A stretch of DNA of 64,000 bases from Burkholderia thailandensis E264 (GTDB lineage Bacteria > Pseudomonadota > Gammaproteobacteria > Burkholderiales > Burkholderiaceae), in NCBI RefSeq assembly GCF_000012365.1, contig NC_007651.1, positions 3,745,202-3,809,201 on the forward strand, read 5' to 3'. The stretch's first letter is position 1. Each line of letters opens with the position of its first letter. The notes beneath the pieces are model-generated. The model did no database searches and was not told where the DNA came from. It was given only the letters and a program-made list of their open reading frames with translations. Positions 54,269 to 62,845 of this stretch are shown here, piece after piece. The position numbers were made by a program, and so were the translations under genes.

Positions 54269-54799
54269 ATGGCCCGCAACATCGAGATCAAAGCCCGCGC
54301 GCGCGAATTCGAACAACTGCGCGAACGGGCCGCCGAGCTGGCGACCGACGCGCCGCTCTTCTACCGGCAGCAGGATTTCTTCTACGACGTGCCGCGCGGC
54401 CGCCTGAAGCTGCGCCGCTTCGAGGACGGCACGCCCGCCGAGCTGATCTTCTACCAGCGCGACGATCAGGACGGCCCGAAGGCCTCGTACTACACGCGCA
54501 GCCCGGTGACGAACCCGGATGCGATGCACGCGCTCCTCGCGACGGCGCTCACGACCCGCGGCATCGTGACGAAGGAGCGGCATGTCTATCTGGCGGGCCG
54601 CACGCGGATTCACCTCGACCGCGTCGACGGCCTGGGCGACTTCGTCGAGCTGGAGGTCGTGCTCGGGCCGGAAGACGACGAGGACGGCGGCCACGCCGAA
54701 GCGCACGCGGTGTTCGCGAAGCTCGGCGTGCCGAGCGACGATCTCGTCGCGCTCGCGTACGTCGATCTGCTCAACGCACAGGCCGAACCCGCCGCGTGA
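54269..54799 (+). CDS. CYTH-domain protein (class IV adenylate cyclase/thiamine triphosphatase-like)
   Basis: Cytoplasmic protein of 176 residues with the CYTH tunnel fold, which binds triphosphate and divalent metal. The start MARNIEIKARAREFEQLRER holds the ExExK-type signature (EIKAR), followed by KLRRFEDGTPAELIFYQRDD and the acidic strand LGDFVELEVVLGPEDDEDGG. Related proteins make cAMP or hydrolyse inorganic triphosphate or thiamine triphosphate; the reaction cannot be chosen here. AGGAG lies six to ten bases before the ATG at 54269; an earlier in-frame ATG adds an unsupported Arg-rich extension. The gene stands alone. Confidence 0.87.
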   Translation: MARNIEIKARAREFEQLRERAAELATDAPLFYRQQDFFYDVPRGRLKLRRFEDGTPAELIFYQRDDQDGPKASYYTRSPVTNPDAMHALLATALTTRGIVTKERHVYLAGRTRIHLDRVDGLGDFVELEVVLGPEDDEDGGHAEAHAVFAKLGVPSDDLVALAYVDLLNAQAEPAA

Positions 54800-54816
54800 T
54801 GTCCTGCGGCGAGCGC

Positions 54817-54863
54817 CGGCGGCACCCGGCGGCACCCGGCGGCAGCCGGCGGCAGCCGGCGGC
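54817..54863. repeat. Decanucleotide tandem repeat
   Basis: Four and a half units of CGGCGGCACC or CGGCGGCAGC just past the CYTH gene stop. A short GC-rich array that may vary in copy number. Confidence 0.8.
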
Positions 54864-54928
54864 TATCGCCCGCGCGGGTGCGCCGTCCTGCGGCAGCCCG
54901 CCGCCCCCGAACCCGCCCGCGACACGCG

Positions 54929-55420
54929 TCACGCGGCGGGCGAGCCGGATGCCAGATGGCCGAGCGGCAGCGGCCCGTTGCGCTTGAACGTCGTGAGCAC
55001 GATGTTCGAGCGCACGCTGTCGACGCCCGGCACCCGCATCAGCTTCTTCATCACGAACGACGACAGCGCGTTCAGATCCGGCGCGACGATCCTGAGCAGA
55101 TAATCGGCGTCGCCAACCACCGCATGGCATTCGAGCACTTCCGGCAGCACGTCGATCTGCTGCTGGAACTGCTCGATGATCGAATCGCCATGATGCTTGA
55201 GCTTCAGGCTCGTGAACGCGGTGACGCCAAGCCCGAGCCGCTCGGGCCGCAGCACGACGCGGTAGCCGTCGATCACGCCGGCCGCCTCGAGCCGCTGCAG
55301 CCGCCGGCCGATCTGCGACGGCGACAGCGGCACCTCCTCGCCCAGTTGCTGATGCGTCGCGCGGCCGGAGCGCTGCAGCACGTCGAGCAGCGCCAAGTCG
55401 AAGTGATCGAGTTCCAACAT
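54929..55420 (-). CDS. Lrp/AsnC-family transcriptional regulator (probable PhhR-like activator of phenylalanine catabolism)
   Basis: Feast/famine regulator of 163 residues. The helix-turn-helix MLELDHFDLALLDVLQRSGR, ATHQQLGEEVPLSPSQIGRR is at residues 1-60; the RAM ligand-binding domain spans about 70-150 (VLECHAVVGDADYLLRIVAP). It is divergent from phhA with 144 bp between, containing overlapping palindromes, so control of phenylalanine hydroxylase by an amino acid is the most likely role. This is an Lrp-type protein, not the sigma-54 PhhR of Pseudomonas. Confidence 0.92.
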   Translation of the reverse strand: MLELDHFDLALLDVLQRSGRATHQQLGEEVPLSPSQIGRRLQRLEAAGVIDGYRVVLRPERLGLGVTAFTSLKLKHHGDSIIEQFQQQIDVLPEVLECHAVVGDADYLLRIVAPDLNALSSFVMKKLMRVPGVDSVRSNIVLTTFKRNGPLPLGHLASGSPAA

Positions 55421-55449
55421 GAGGATTCTCCGCGTGATTATGCGTTGTG

Positions 55450-55480
55450 ATGCGAGATTATCGCATTCATAGGCGAATGC
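55450..55480. promoter_or_regulatory. Overlapping palindromes between lrp-type gene and phhA
   Basis: ATGCGA (55450-55455) and TCGCAT (55461-55466) form one dyad; GCATTC (55463-55468) and GAATGC (55475-55480) form a second that shares bases with it. They lie in the divergent promoter region and are good candidates for Lrp-family binding. Confidence 0.65.
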
Positions 55481-55564
55481 GCGCCTACTTTGCGCCCAAT
55501 CCGCGCGAGCCCCGCTCTACACTTGCATGCATCCCCACCACCGATGCAAAGCAAGGCGTTCACC

Positions 55565-56458
55565 ATGTCCACCGTCGTCACCGCGAAACTGAAGGAACAG
55601 TTCGACGCGGGCCTCGAAACCCGCGCCGATTTCACCATCGATCAGCCGCTCGCCCGTTACGGCGACCTCGACCACGCGGTGTGGAGGCAACTGTACGCGC
55701 GGCAGGCATCGCTGCTGCGCGGCCGCGCGTGCGACGCGTTCATCGGCGGCCTCGCGCGCATCGGTCTCGCGCCCGATCGCGTGCCGTCGTTCGCCGACGT
55801 GAACCGCCGGCTCGAGCCCGCAACCGGCTGGCGCATCGTCGCGGTGCCGGGCCTCGTGCCGGACGCCGTCTTCTTCGAGCATCTCGCGAACCGGCGGTTT
55901 CCGGTCACCTGGTGGATGCGTCGCCCGGATCAGCTCGATTATCTGCAGGAGCCGGACTGCTTCCACGATCTGTTCGGCCACGTGCCGCTGCTGATCGATC
56001 CCGTATTCGCCGACTACATGCACGCGTACGGCCGCGCGGCGCTCGGCGTCGCCGACGATCCGCGCGCGCTCGCGCTTCTCGCACGCCTCTATTGGTATAC
56101 GGTCGAATTCGGCCTGATCCGCGGCGCGCGCGGTGAAAACGGGCTGCGGATCTACGGCGCGGGCATCGTGTCGAGCAAGGGCGAGACGCTCTACAGCCTT
56201 GAAAGCGCGTCGCCGAACCGGATCGGCTTCGATCTCGAGCGCGTGATGCGGACCCGTTACCGGATCGACACGCTCCAGAAGACCTACTTCGTGATCGACG
56301 ATTTCGCGCAACTCTTCGCGCTCGCCGACATCGACGCGCGCACGCTTGCCGCGCGGCTCGCCAACGCGCCCGAGCACGCGGCGGGCGCCGTGCTTGACGG
56401 CGATCATGTGCTCACGCGCGGCACGGGTGAAGGTTGGGCAACCGATGCAGACGCCTGA
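55565..56458 (+). CDS. phhA: Phenylalanine 4-monooxygenase
   Basis: Non-heme iron, tetrahydropterin-dependent hydroxylase converting phenylalanine to tyrosine, 297 residues. The facial triad is visible as H134 and H139 in [13 protein letters not shown] and E181 in [11 protein letters not shown]. The [20 protein letters not shown] segment and the pterin-binding region around [19 protein letters not shown] are typical of bacterial PAH. The start [10 protein letters not shown] is chosen with AAGG eight bases upstream; an ATG seven codons earlier cannot be excluded. It forms a unit with phhB, which recycles the pterin cofactor. Confidence 0.97.
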   Translation: MSTVVTAKLKEQFDAGLETRADFTIDQPLARYGDLDHAVWRQLYARQASLLRGRACDAFIGGLARIGLAPDRVPSFADVNRRLEPATGWRIVAVPGLVPDAVFFEHLANRRFPVTWWMRRPDQLDYLQEPDCFHDLFGHVPLLIDPVFADYMHAYGRAALGVADDPRALALLARLYWYTVEFGLIRGARGENGLRIYGAGIVSSKGETLYSLESASPNRIGFDLERVMRTRYRIDTLQKTYFVIDDFAQLFALADIDARTLAARLANAPEHAAGAVLDGDHVLTRGTGEGWATDADA

Positions 56459-56541
56459 CGAACAATTATGAAAGAATGGCCGATACGGCGCGCCGTCGCG
56501 CGAACGGGCGCGGCCGCGCCGCCATCGGACGAGGTATGAAA

Positions 56542-56847
56542 ATGATTCACAAGCTCACATCGGAAGAACGCAAGACCCAACTCGAAAGCCTGCCCCACTG
56601 GACTGCCGTTCCCGGCCGCGACGCGATCCAGCGCAGCCTGCGTTTCGCCGATTTCAACGAAGCCTTCGGCTTCATGACGCGCGTCGCGATCAAGGCGCAG
56701 GAAATGGATCACCATCCCGAGTGGTTCAACGTCTACAACCGCGTCGACGTCACGCTGTCGACGCACGACGCCAACGGCCTCACCGAGCGCGACATCAAGC
56801 TCGCGCATTTCATCGACGAAGTGGGCAAACACGCGAAGGCTGCGTGA
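56542..56847 (+). CDS. phhB: Pterin-4a-carbinolamine dehydratase
   Basis: Small cytoplasmic enzyme (101 residues) that dehydrates 4a-hydroxytetrahydropterin, regenerating the cofactor of Phh[21 protein letters not shown] at the start and the active-site cluster [25 protein letters not shown], read as two segments, match PCD/DCoH. The start at 56542 is supported by GAGG eight bases upstream; the Met two codons earlier would leave only one base. It begins 83 bp after phhA and is co-transcribed with it. Confidence 0.96.
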   Translation: MIHKLTSEERKTQLESLPHWTAVPGRDAIQRSLRFADFNEAFGFMTRVAIKAQEMDHHPEWFNVYNRVDVTLSTHDANGLTERDIKLAHFIDEVGKHAKAA

Positions 56848-56929
56848 TTACCCTGATGGGGATTCGATTTCAGGTCGTCAACGTATCGCTTTCCGTAAGC
56901 GTTTTCTATGCTGAATGAAGCGAAAGCCT

Positions 56930-57160
56930 TCAGCCTTCCAAGCCGTTGTTAAGTCGAACGTAAGACTCCCAGGCATTGCGTGCTTTAGGGTCTAATCCTT
57001 CCAGTTGCAGCGCACTTTGGCGCTGTACAATCAGCAACGCATACGGTTTGGAAAGCGCGCTAGCCTCTTCGCAGAGTTCGAGTTCGTCGCCGCTCGCCGG
57101 CGAGCGGGCCCGCCAGAAATTGATCGCGGCTTCGAGTTCATGGATCGAGATGTCGGACAT
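56930..57160 (-). CDS. DUF3717 family protein
   Basis: Small protein of 76 residues with the conserved start ISIHELEAAINFWRARSPAS and core PYALLIVQRQSALQLEGLDP of the DUF3717 family, found mainly in Burkholderiales. No membrane segment or known function. It ends 82 bp from the phhB stop (convergent) and its start lies 120 bp from the divergent response-regulator gene. Codon use is unremarkable. Confidence 0.85.
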   Translation of the reverse strand: MSDISIHELEAAINFWRARSPASGDELELCEEASALSKPYALLIVQRQSALQLEGLDPKARNAWESYVRLNNGLEG

Positions 57161-57280
57161 GATCGAAAGGTTCGTTGCTGGCCGTCCCGCTCGTTGCCGG
57201 GCCCCTGACGTTTTCGTGGAAACGGCGTCGTGCTGTCCCGCGTGCCTGAACCGCCAACCCATTGTACTTGAGCGAATCTC

Positions 57281-57973
57281 ATGCGACTCCTTCTGATCGA
57301 AGACGACCGCCCCATCGCACGCGGCATTCAAAGCAGCCTCGAACAAGCCGGCTTCACGGTCGACATGGTTCACGACGGCATCTTTGCCGAGCAAGCGCTC
57401 GCGCAAAACCGCCACGAGCTCGTGATCCTCGACCTCGGCCTGCCCGGCATCGACGGCATGACGCTCCTGTCGCGCTTTCGCCAGACCAACCGTCACACGC
57501 CCGTCATCGTGCTAACCGCGCGCGACGAGTTGAACGATCGCGTCCAGGGCCTCAATTCGGGCGCCGACGACTACATGCTCAAGCCGTTCGAGCCCGCCGA
57601 GCTCGAAGCGCGGATTCGCGCGGTGATGCGCCGCAGCGGCCCGCACAGCGACATGCCGCGCCCGGAAGTGTCGCTCGGCGGCGTGCGCCTGTCGGGCGTC
57701 GATCGCCGCATCTTCAACGACGACAAGCCGCTCGAACTCTCGCCGCGCGAATTCGCGGTGCTCGAAATGCTGCTGCTGCGTCACGGCCGCGTCGTCAGCA
57801 AGGCGCAACTGCAGGATCATCTGACGCACTTTGGCGGCGATCTCGGCGACACCGCGATCGAAGTCTACGTGCACCGGGTGCGCAAGAAGCTCGAGCAGTG
57901 CCGTGTCGAGATCGTCACGGTGCGCGGCTTCGGCTACCTGCTGCAGGAAATCCGCCAAACCGCGAGCGTCTGA
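57281..57973 (+). CDS. Two-component response regulator, OmpR family (TctD/QseB type)
   Basis: DNA-binding regulator of 230 residues. The receiver domain has D8/D9 (EDD), phosphoacceptor D51 in LVILDLGLPGIDGM, T79-region VIVLTARD and K101 in MLKPFEP. The C-terminal winged helix ends AIEVYVHRVRKKLEQ and VRGFGYLLQE. It forms a pair with the kinase at 58080, 106 bp downstream. The two-component N-terminal type of the partner kinase suggests the carboxylate-sensing TctDE group, but the signal is unknown. Confidence 0.95.
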   Translation: MRLLLIEDDRPIARGIQSSLEQAGFTVDMVHDGIFAEQALAQNRHELVILDLGLPGIDGMTLLSRFRQTNRHTPVIVLTARDELNDRVQGLNSGADDYMLKPFEPAELEARIRAVMRRSGPHSDMPRPEVSLGGVRLSGVDRRIFNDDKPLELSPREFAVLEMLLLRHGRVVSKAQLQDHLTHFGGDLGDTAIEVYVHRVRKKLEQCRVEIVTVRGFGYLLQEIRQTASV

Positions 57974-58079
57974 TACTCCGACGGTCTGACGCCGAGCGTG
58001 CGGCGCGCAGCGGCCGCGCACGCCGCATGCTCGACCCGCGCCGCTTCGCGAAGCGGCGCTCATTCTTTTCTTTCGCGCG

Positions 58080-59567
58080 ATGTCCCCTGATCCGGCTGTG
58101 ACCAGCCTGCGCCGCACACTGCTGCGGCGTTTAGCCGCGCCGCTGTCGATGCTCGCGCTGATGAGCGGCCTCATTGCCTACTGGCTTGCGTGGCAATACA
58201 CGCAGCACGTCGTCGACCGCTCGCTCGCCGATCTTGCGTCGGCGATCTCGAAGCAGATCCAGATCGCCGGCCCCGACGCGCCGTTTACGGTGCCGCCGCT
58301 CGCGCAGGCGATGTTCTCCGATCCGACCGAACAGCTGATCTACCGGATCAGCGACGGCGAGCACGAACTCGCCGGCGATCCGAAGCTGCCGCTGCAGGGC
58401 GCGAGCGTGCGCCGGATGCACGTCGCGTACGTGTTCGAGGCCGAATACGACAACCAGGCGGTACGCGTCGCGCAAGTGCGCGTCGAGCAGACGACGGAAA
58501 GCGGCAATCCGATGATCGTCGAGGTCGCGCAGCCGGTACGTTATCGCTACCGGATCGCGGCCGAATTCCTGATCGCGATCATGATGCCGCTGCTGTTGCT
58601 GCTGCTCGCCGGCTGGGGAATCGTGTGGCGCGTTGTCAACCAGCAGCTCGGCCCGCTCACGCATCTTGCCGATTCGCTGAACCGGCAGACGCACACGTCG
58701 CTCGAGCCCGTCGACGAATCCGAGGTGCCGCTCGAGATCCGGCCGCTCACGAGCGCGATGAACGCGCTGCTCGGCCGCCTGAAGACCGCGCTCGACGCGC
58801 AGCGCAAATTCATCGCCGATGCCGCGCATCAGCTGCGCACGCCGCTCACCGCGATCAAGCTGCACGCGGAGCAGGCGGCCGTCGCGCGCGATCCGCAACA
58901 GGCGCTGACCGCGGTGCGCGAGCTGCGCTCGGCGGCCGACCGCGCGGTGCGGCTGTCGAACCAGTTGCTGTCGCTCGCTCGCGCGGAGCCGGGCGAGCAA
59001 GCCGCCCGTTTCGTCGACGTCGACCTCGCCGGCCTCGCGTTCGAAACCGGCGCCGAATGGGTGCCGCGCGCGCTCGCCGCGCACGTCGATCTCGGCTTTC
59101 AACGCGGCGACGGACGCGCCGACGACGAGCCGCTCGTCGTGCGAGGCAATCTCGTGCTGCTGCGCGAAGTGATCGCGAATCTGCTCGACAACGCGCTGAA
59201 GTACGTGCCGCTCGCACGGCCGCAAGGCGCGCGGATCACGGTGGACGTCTCGCGGATCGCGCTCGACGACGGCAAGGCGGCGGCCGAGATCGTCGTCGAA
59301 GACAACGGCTCGGGCGTGCCCGCCGCGCAGCAGGCGGACCTGTTCAAGCGCTTCTTCCGCGGCGACGCGCAAAACGGCAGCGGCGTCGAGACGGGCGCCG
59401 GCCTCGGTCTCGCGATCGTCCACGACATCATCGCGATGCATGGCGGCACGGTGTCGTACGCGGACGCGCCCGAGGGCGGCTCGCGCTTCACCGTGCGCGT
59501 GCCGCTCGCGGACAACCCGTCCGCGCCGGTGCCGCTTTCGTCCGAATCGCCGGCCGCTTCGGCCTGA
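58080..59567 (+). CDS. Membrane sensor histidine kinase (TctE-like)
   Basis: Inner-membrane kinase of 495 residues. Two membrane helices (about 17-42 and 158-183) flank a periplasmic domain of the 2CSK_N type (about 43-157). A HAMP-like region leads to the H box FIADAAHQLRTPLTAIK with phosphorylated H250, then N box NLLDNALKYVPLA, G1 box EDNGSGVP and G2 GAGLGLAIVHDI. Partner of the regulator at 57281. The C-terminal tail is Pro/Ser-rich. Ligand unknown; TctE sensors commonly detect carboxylates. Confidence 0.95.
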   Translation: MSPDPAVTSLRRTLLRRLAAPLSMLALMSGLIAYWLAWQYTQHVVDRSLADLASAISKQIQIAGPDAPFTVPPLAQAMFSDPTEQLIYRISDGEHELAGDPKLPLQGASVRRMHVAYVFEAEYDNQAVRVAQVRVEQTTESGNPMIVEVAQPVRYRYRIAAEFLIAIMMPLLLLLLAGWGIVWRVVNQQLGPLTHLADSLNRQTHTSLEPVDESEVPLEIRPLTSAMNALLGRLKTALDAQRKFIADAAHQLRTPLTAIKLHAEQAAVARDPQQALTAVRELRSAADRAVRLSNQLLSLARAEPGEQAARFVDVDLAGLAFETGAEWVPRALAAHVDLGFQRGDGRADDEPLVVRGNLVLLREVIANLLDNALKYVPLARPQGARITVDVSRIALDDGKAAAEIVVEDNGSGVPAAQQADLFKRFFRGDAQNGSGVETGAGLGLAIVHDIIAMHGGTVSYADAPEGGSRFTVRVPLADNPSAPVPLSSESPAASA

Positions 59568-59962
59568 TGCTATCGCGGCATGCGCGGCTTGCGCCCGCAA
59601 GCCGCGATGCGACACCACGCAGCGCACGCCGCGCACGGTCGAGCCGCATCGCTCGCCGCGAACGCGTCGCGCCATCGCGTCGTCTTTCTTCGTAATCCGG
59701 AACGTCGATTCGACGCGGCATTCGCGTCAATCCGCGCCGCGCCGAACGGACGTTCACGCGCGACGCCGCCGGGCGCCGGGCGACGAGTGCCTCTTGTTCG
59801 AATGCAATCGATCGCGCCGGCGAGCGATTCGCGACCGCTCGCGAGCAAACGAGCCGAGATGGGATGAGAAAACAACGGGACGGCCTTCTTCGATTCGATC
59901 GCCAATCCCAACGCTGAGCATCGCGACAAACGCGCGGGCGCGCCGCGCGTCGCCGCCAAGCG
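59568..59962. other. 395-bp intergenic region, no features seen
   Basis: Between convergent kinase and SET-domain genes. No terminator hairpin with a T-run, repeat, or credible small gene is visible. Confidence 0.5.
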
Positions 59963-60475
59963 TCACTTCTTCTTTTTCTTGTCCTTGCCGCCCTTCTTCG
60001 CCTTCTTCTTTTTCTTGCCTTCGTCGTCCTCCGACGTCGCAAGCAGCGTGCCCCGGCACGTCGCCGCACCGCAATGGCACGCGTATTCGCGCTTGAGCTT
60101 CTTCGTCAGGCGCGCGTCGATCACGAGACCGTAGTCGTAGAACAGCTCTTCCTGCTCGCCGATGTCGCGCAGCGCATGGATGTACACGCGCCCGTCCACC
60201 TCCTCGGCTTCGCAGTTCGGCGCGCATGAATGGTTGATCCAGCGCGCGCTGTTGCCGTCGATCTTGCCGTCGATCACGCCCCCCTCTTCGAGCGCGAAGT
60301 AGAACGTGTGATTCGGATCGTTCGGGTCGTGCGGATGGCGGCGCAGCGCCTCTTTCCACGAGATCCGCTCGCCCTTGTATTCGACTACGCGCTCTCCCGC
60401 CTTGATCGGTACCGCGGCGAATACGCCCTTGCCGTGAACGCCCGAGCGGCGTACCACGATCCTGCGTGAACTCAT
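59963..60475 (-). CDS. SET-domain protein lysine methyltransferase with lysine-rich tail
   Basis: Small SET-domain enzyme of 170 residues. GVHGKGVFAAVPIKAGERVV (SET-N), then NSARWINHSCAPNCEAEEVD with NHSC at 81-84, EELFYDYG (110-116) and the post-SET motif YACHCGAATC (CxCx4C, C133, C135, C140) that with C84 can bind zinc; all catalytic hallmarks are intact. The C-terminus (residues 153-170) is almost pure lysine, resembling a nuclear/nucleolar localisation signal or DNA/ribosome-binding tail. A SET effector (BtSET) of B. thailandensis that methylates host histone H3 and reaches the nucleolus has been described, and this gene may be it or its homologue; I cannot confirm the locus. A bacterial target such as a histone-like protein is the alternative. 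Confidence 0.92.
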   Translation of the reverse strand: MSSRRIVVRRSGVHGKGVFAAVPIKAGERVVEYKGERISWKEALRRHPHDPNDPNHTFYFALEEGGVIDGKIDGNSARWINHSCAPNCEAEEVDGRVYIHALRDIGEQEELFYDYGLVIDARLTKKLKREYACHCGAATCRGTLLATSEDDEGKKKKKAKKGGKDKKKKK

Positions 60476-60782
60476 CGAACGAATCCTTTGATGACGACTT
60501 GAAACTGAAACGATCGCGCCGCGCATTGCGTGCCGGCCGCGCGGCTTCGCCCGTCGCGCCGTATACGGCTGACACGCCGCGCGCCGCGACGGGTTCGAAT
60601 CACCGAATCCTACACGCTCGGGATTGCTTCGTTCAACATCGAATGGCCGCGCGATGCGCGACGTCGCGCGAAATCCGCGCAACTGGCGAAAGATCGGCCG
60701 CATCGGCAATCGAATCGGCGCGCTCGAAATCGGCATGCGAGCAGCGCGCCGGCGGCCCGCCTCCATGCGGCGCGCGCGGCGT
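60476..60782. other. 307-bp intergenic region, no gene seen
   Basis: Between the SET-domain gene start and the end of the ene-reductase gene. It presumably holds the SET gene promoter. Nothing else is recognised. Confidence 0.45.
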
Positions 60783-61895
60783 TCAACGCTGGCCGAACGA
60801 TACGTCGCCGAACAACGCCTTGTACTCGCGCGGCTGCGAACGCCAGTACTGCGGCGGCGCGCTGACCGTCGCACCGAGCTGCGCGGCCGCATGCCACGGC
60901 CAGCGCGGATCGTAGAGCATCGCGCGCGCCATCGCGACGAAATCCGCGTCGCCCGCTTCGATCACGCGATTCGCGTGCTCGGGATCAGAAATGAGGCCGA
61001 CGGCAATCGTCGGCAGGTCGACCGCGCGCTTGATCGCCTGAGCGAACGGCACCTGATAGCCGGGCGACAACGGAATCTTCTGAAGCGGCGACACGCCGCC
61101 GGACGACACGTCGATCCAGTCGCAGCCGCGCCGCTTCAATTCGCGCGCGAACGCGATCGTATCGTCAAGCTCCCAGCCGCCCGTCACCCAGTCGGTCGCC
61201 GACACGCGCACGCCGACCGGACGATCGTCCGGAAACGCCGCACGCACCGCGTCGAACACCTCGAGCGGAAAGCGCATCCGGTTTTCGAGCGAGCCGCCGT
61301 ACGCATCGGTGCGATGGTTCGCGAGCGGCGACAGGAACTGATGCAGAAGATAACCGTGCGCCGCATGGACTTCGATCGCGTCGATGCCAAGACGCGCCGC
61401 GCGCTTCGCGGATTCGACGAACGCGCAACGAACTCGCTCGAGCCCCGCTGAGTCGAGCGCGAGCGGTGAAGGCTCGTGCTCCCGGTGCGGGACGGCGGAA
61501 GGCGCATGCGGCTGCCAGCCGCCCTGGTCGGCGGGAATCAGTTGCCCGCCGTTCCATGGCACGTCGCTCGACGCCTTGCGGCCCGCGTGCGACAGCTGCA
61601 TCGCGACGCGAATCGGCGAATGCTTGCGGATCGCCGCGAGCACGGGTTCGAGCGCGGCTTCGGTCGCGTCGTTCCACAAGCCGAGATCCGCGGGTGAAAT
61701 GCGGCCGTCAGGCTCGACAGCCGTCGCTTCGATGCAAAGCAGCCCCGCCCCGGACAACGCGAGGTGGCCTAGATGAATCATGTGCCATGCGCGCGCCTCG
61801 CCGTTTTCGGCCGAATACTGGCACATCGGCGAAATCACGATGCGATTGGGAAGGGTCACGCCGCGCAGCGTGAACGGAGAAAACAACGCACTCAT
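60783..61895 (-). CDS. NADPH:flavin ene-reductase, YqjM class of old yellow enzymes
   Basis: FMN-dependent TIM-barrel enzyme of 370 residues that reduces activated C=C bonds. The start MSALFSPFTLRGVTLPNRIV leads to SPMCQYSAENG with C25 and Y27-type residues typical of YqjM (class III), not classical OYE. The substrate histidines and HAAHGYLLHQFLSPLANHRT, DAYGGSLENRMRF follow; the C-terminal Arg-rich segment resembles the arginine finger that completes the neighbouring subunit's site in YqjM. Possible roles are detoxification of unsaturated aldehydes or maleimides. An ATG five codons upstream is less likely. Confidence 0.93.
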   Translation of the reverse strand: MSALFSPFTLRGVTLPNRIVISPMCQYSAENGEARAWHMIHLGHLALSGAGLLCIEATAVEPDGRISPADLGLWNDATEAALEPVLAAIRKHSPIRVAMQLSHAGRKASSDVPWNGGQLIPADQGGWQPHAPSAVPHREHEPSPLALDSAGLERVRCAFVESAKRAARLGIDAIEVHAAHGYLLHQFLSPLANHRTDAYGGSLENRMRFPLEVFDAVRAAFPDDRPVGVRVSATDWVTGGWELDDTIAFARELKRRGCDWIDVSSGGVSPLQKIPLSPGYQVPFAQAIKRAVDLPTIAVGLISDPEHANRVIEAGDADFVAMARAMLYDPRWPWHAAAQLGATVSAPPQYWRSQPREYKALFGDVSFGQR

Positions 61896-62095
61896 GGCAG
61901 CCGCTCTCACGAAGGAAGTCGAGCGGCCGAGGTTAGCACGCAGCGCAAAAGCGTGCCGCCGGCGCGACGGCGCGAGGCGGGGAAGTGGATTTCAGCGGAA
62001 ACGGCCAGACGCGGCGATCGACAGCGAAGCCGATGCCGTTTCGGACGAGCGCGGCAAACGCCGCTCGATCTACGCAGCCCGGTTGTGCCATCGCG

Positions 62096-62806
62096 CTACA
62101 GCCCGACGGAATCCAGCCACTCGCCGAACATGCTGCGCGCCGCGCATTCGAGCGTCGGGCCGAGTCGCGCGGTTTGTTCGCGCAGTTGTTTCGCGTCCGT
62201 GCCGGGCGTCGCCGCGATCTCGCCCGCATGGCCGATGAGCCAAGGCTCGAAGCGGTCCGCGCGGATCTCCGGATGGCACTGAAGCGCGAGCACATGCGTG
62301 CCCCACGAGAAAGCCTGATTGCGGCACGTCGGCGTTGACGCGAGAAGAATCGCGCCGGCCGGCAGATCGAACGTGTCCCCGTGCCAATGCAACATCGACG
62401 TGCTTGCGCCGTCGACATGGCGCAGCGGCGACGCACGGCCGGCGTCCGTCAGCGTGAGCGGAATCCAGCCGAGCTCCTTCTGCGCGGCCGGATATACGCG
62501 CGCGCCGAGCGCACGCGCGACCAGCTGCGATCCCAGGCAGACGCCGAGCGTCGGCAAGCCGGCTTCGATCCGCTTGCCGACGAGCGCCGCGAGCGACGCC
62601 GTCGTCGGATACAGCTCGTCGTCGTAAGCGCTGATCGGCCCGCCGAGCACGACGAGCAGCGACGGTTCGAGCGCGTCGAGCACTTCGACGCGCGCCCCGC
62701 CGACATCGACATACCGTACGCGCCGGCCGCGCTCGCCGAGCACCTGCTCGAAACTCCCGAGGTCCTCGAAATGCACGTGGCGAATCGCAACGACTTCAGC
62801 ATTCAT
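62096..62806 (-). CDS. Class I glutamine amidotransferase family protein
   Basis: Cytoplasmic protein of 236 residues with the triad C90 in GVCLGSQ, H178 and E180 in LALQCHPEIR. It resembles the stand-alone GuaA N-domain-like group that often acts on gamma-glutamyl compounds or as a GMP-synthase-like amidotransferase, for which no partner is present. GGAGG lies seven bases before the ATG at 62806. It begins 39 bp after the marR-type gene and is probably co-transcribed with it from the origin side. Reaction unknown. Confidence 0.88.
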   Translation of the reverse strand: MNAEVVAIRHVHFEDLGSFEQVLGERGRRVRYVDVGGARVEVLDALEPSLLVVLGGPISAYDDELYPTTASLAALVGKRIEAGLPTLGVCLGSQLVARALGARVYPAAQKELGWIPLTLTDAGRASPLRHVDGASTSMLHWHGDTFDLPAGAILLASTPTCRNQAFSWGTHVLALQCHPEIRADRFEPWLIGHAGEIAATPGTDAKQLREQTARLGPTLECAARSMFGEWLDSVGL

Positions 62807-62845
62807 CAGCGCCTCCGGCACGGACGAGCGTTCGCTCGGCACGCA

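Noticed and set aside
56887..56905. Terminator after phhB (CGCTT..AAGCG then TTTT)
   Set aside because: Only a five-bp stem and a short T-run; plausible but too weak to list as a feature.
57974..58079. Small gene between response regulator and kinase
   Set aside because: Only about 100 bp, Arg/Cys-rich in every frame, no ribosome-binding site.
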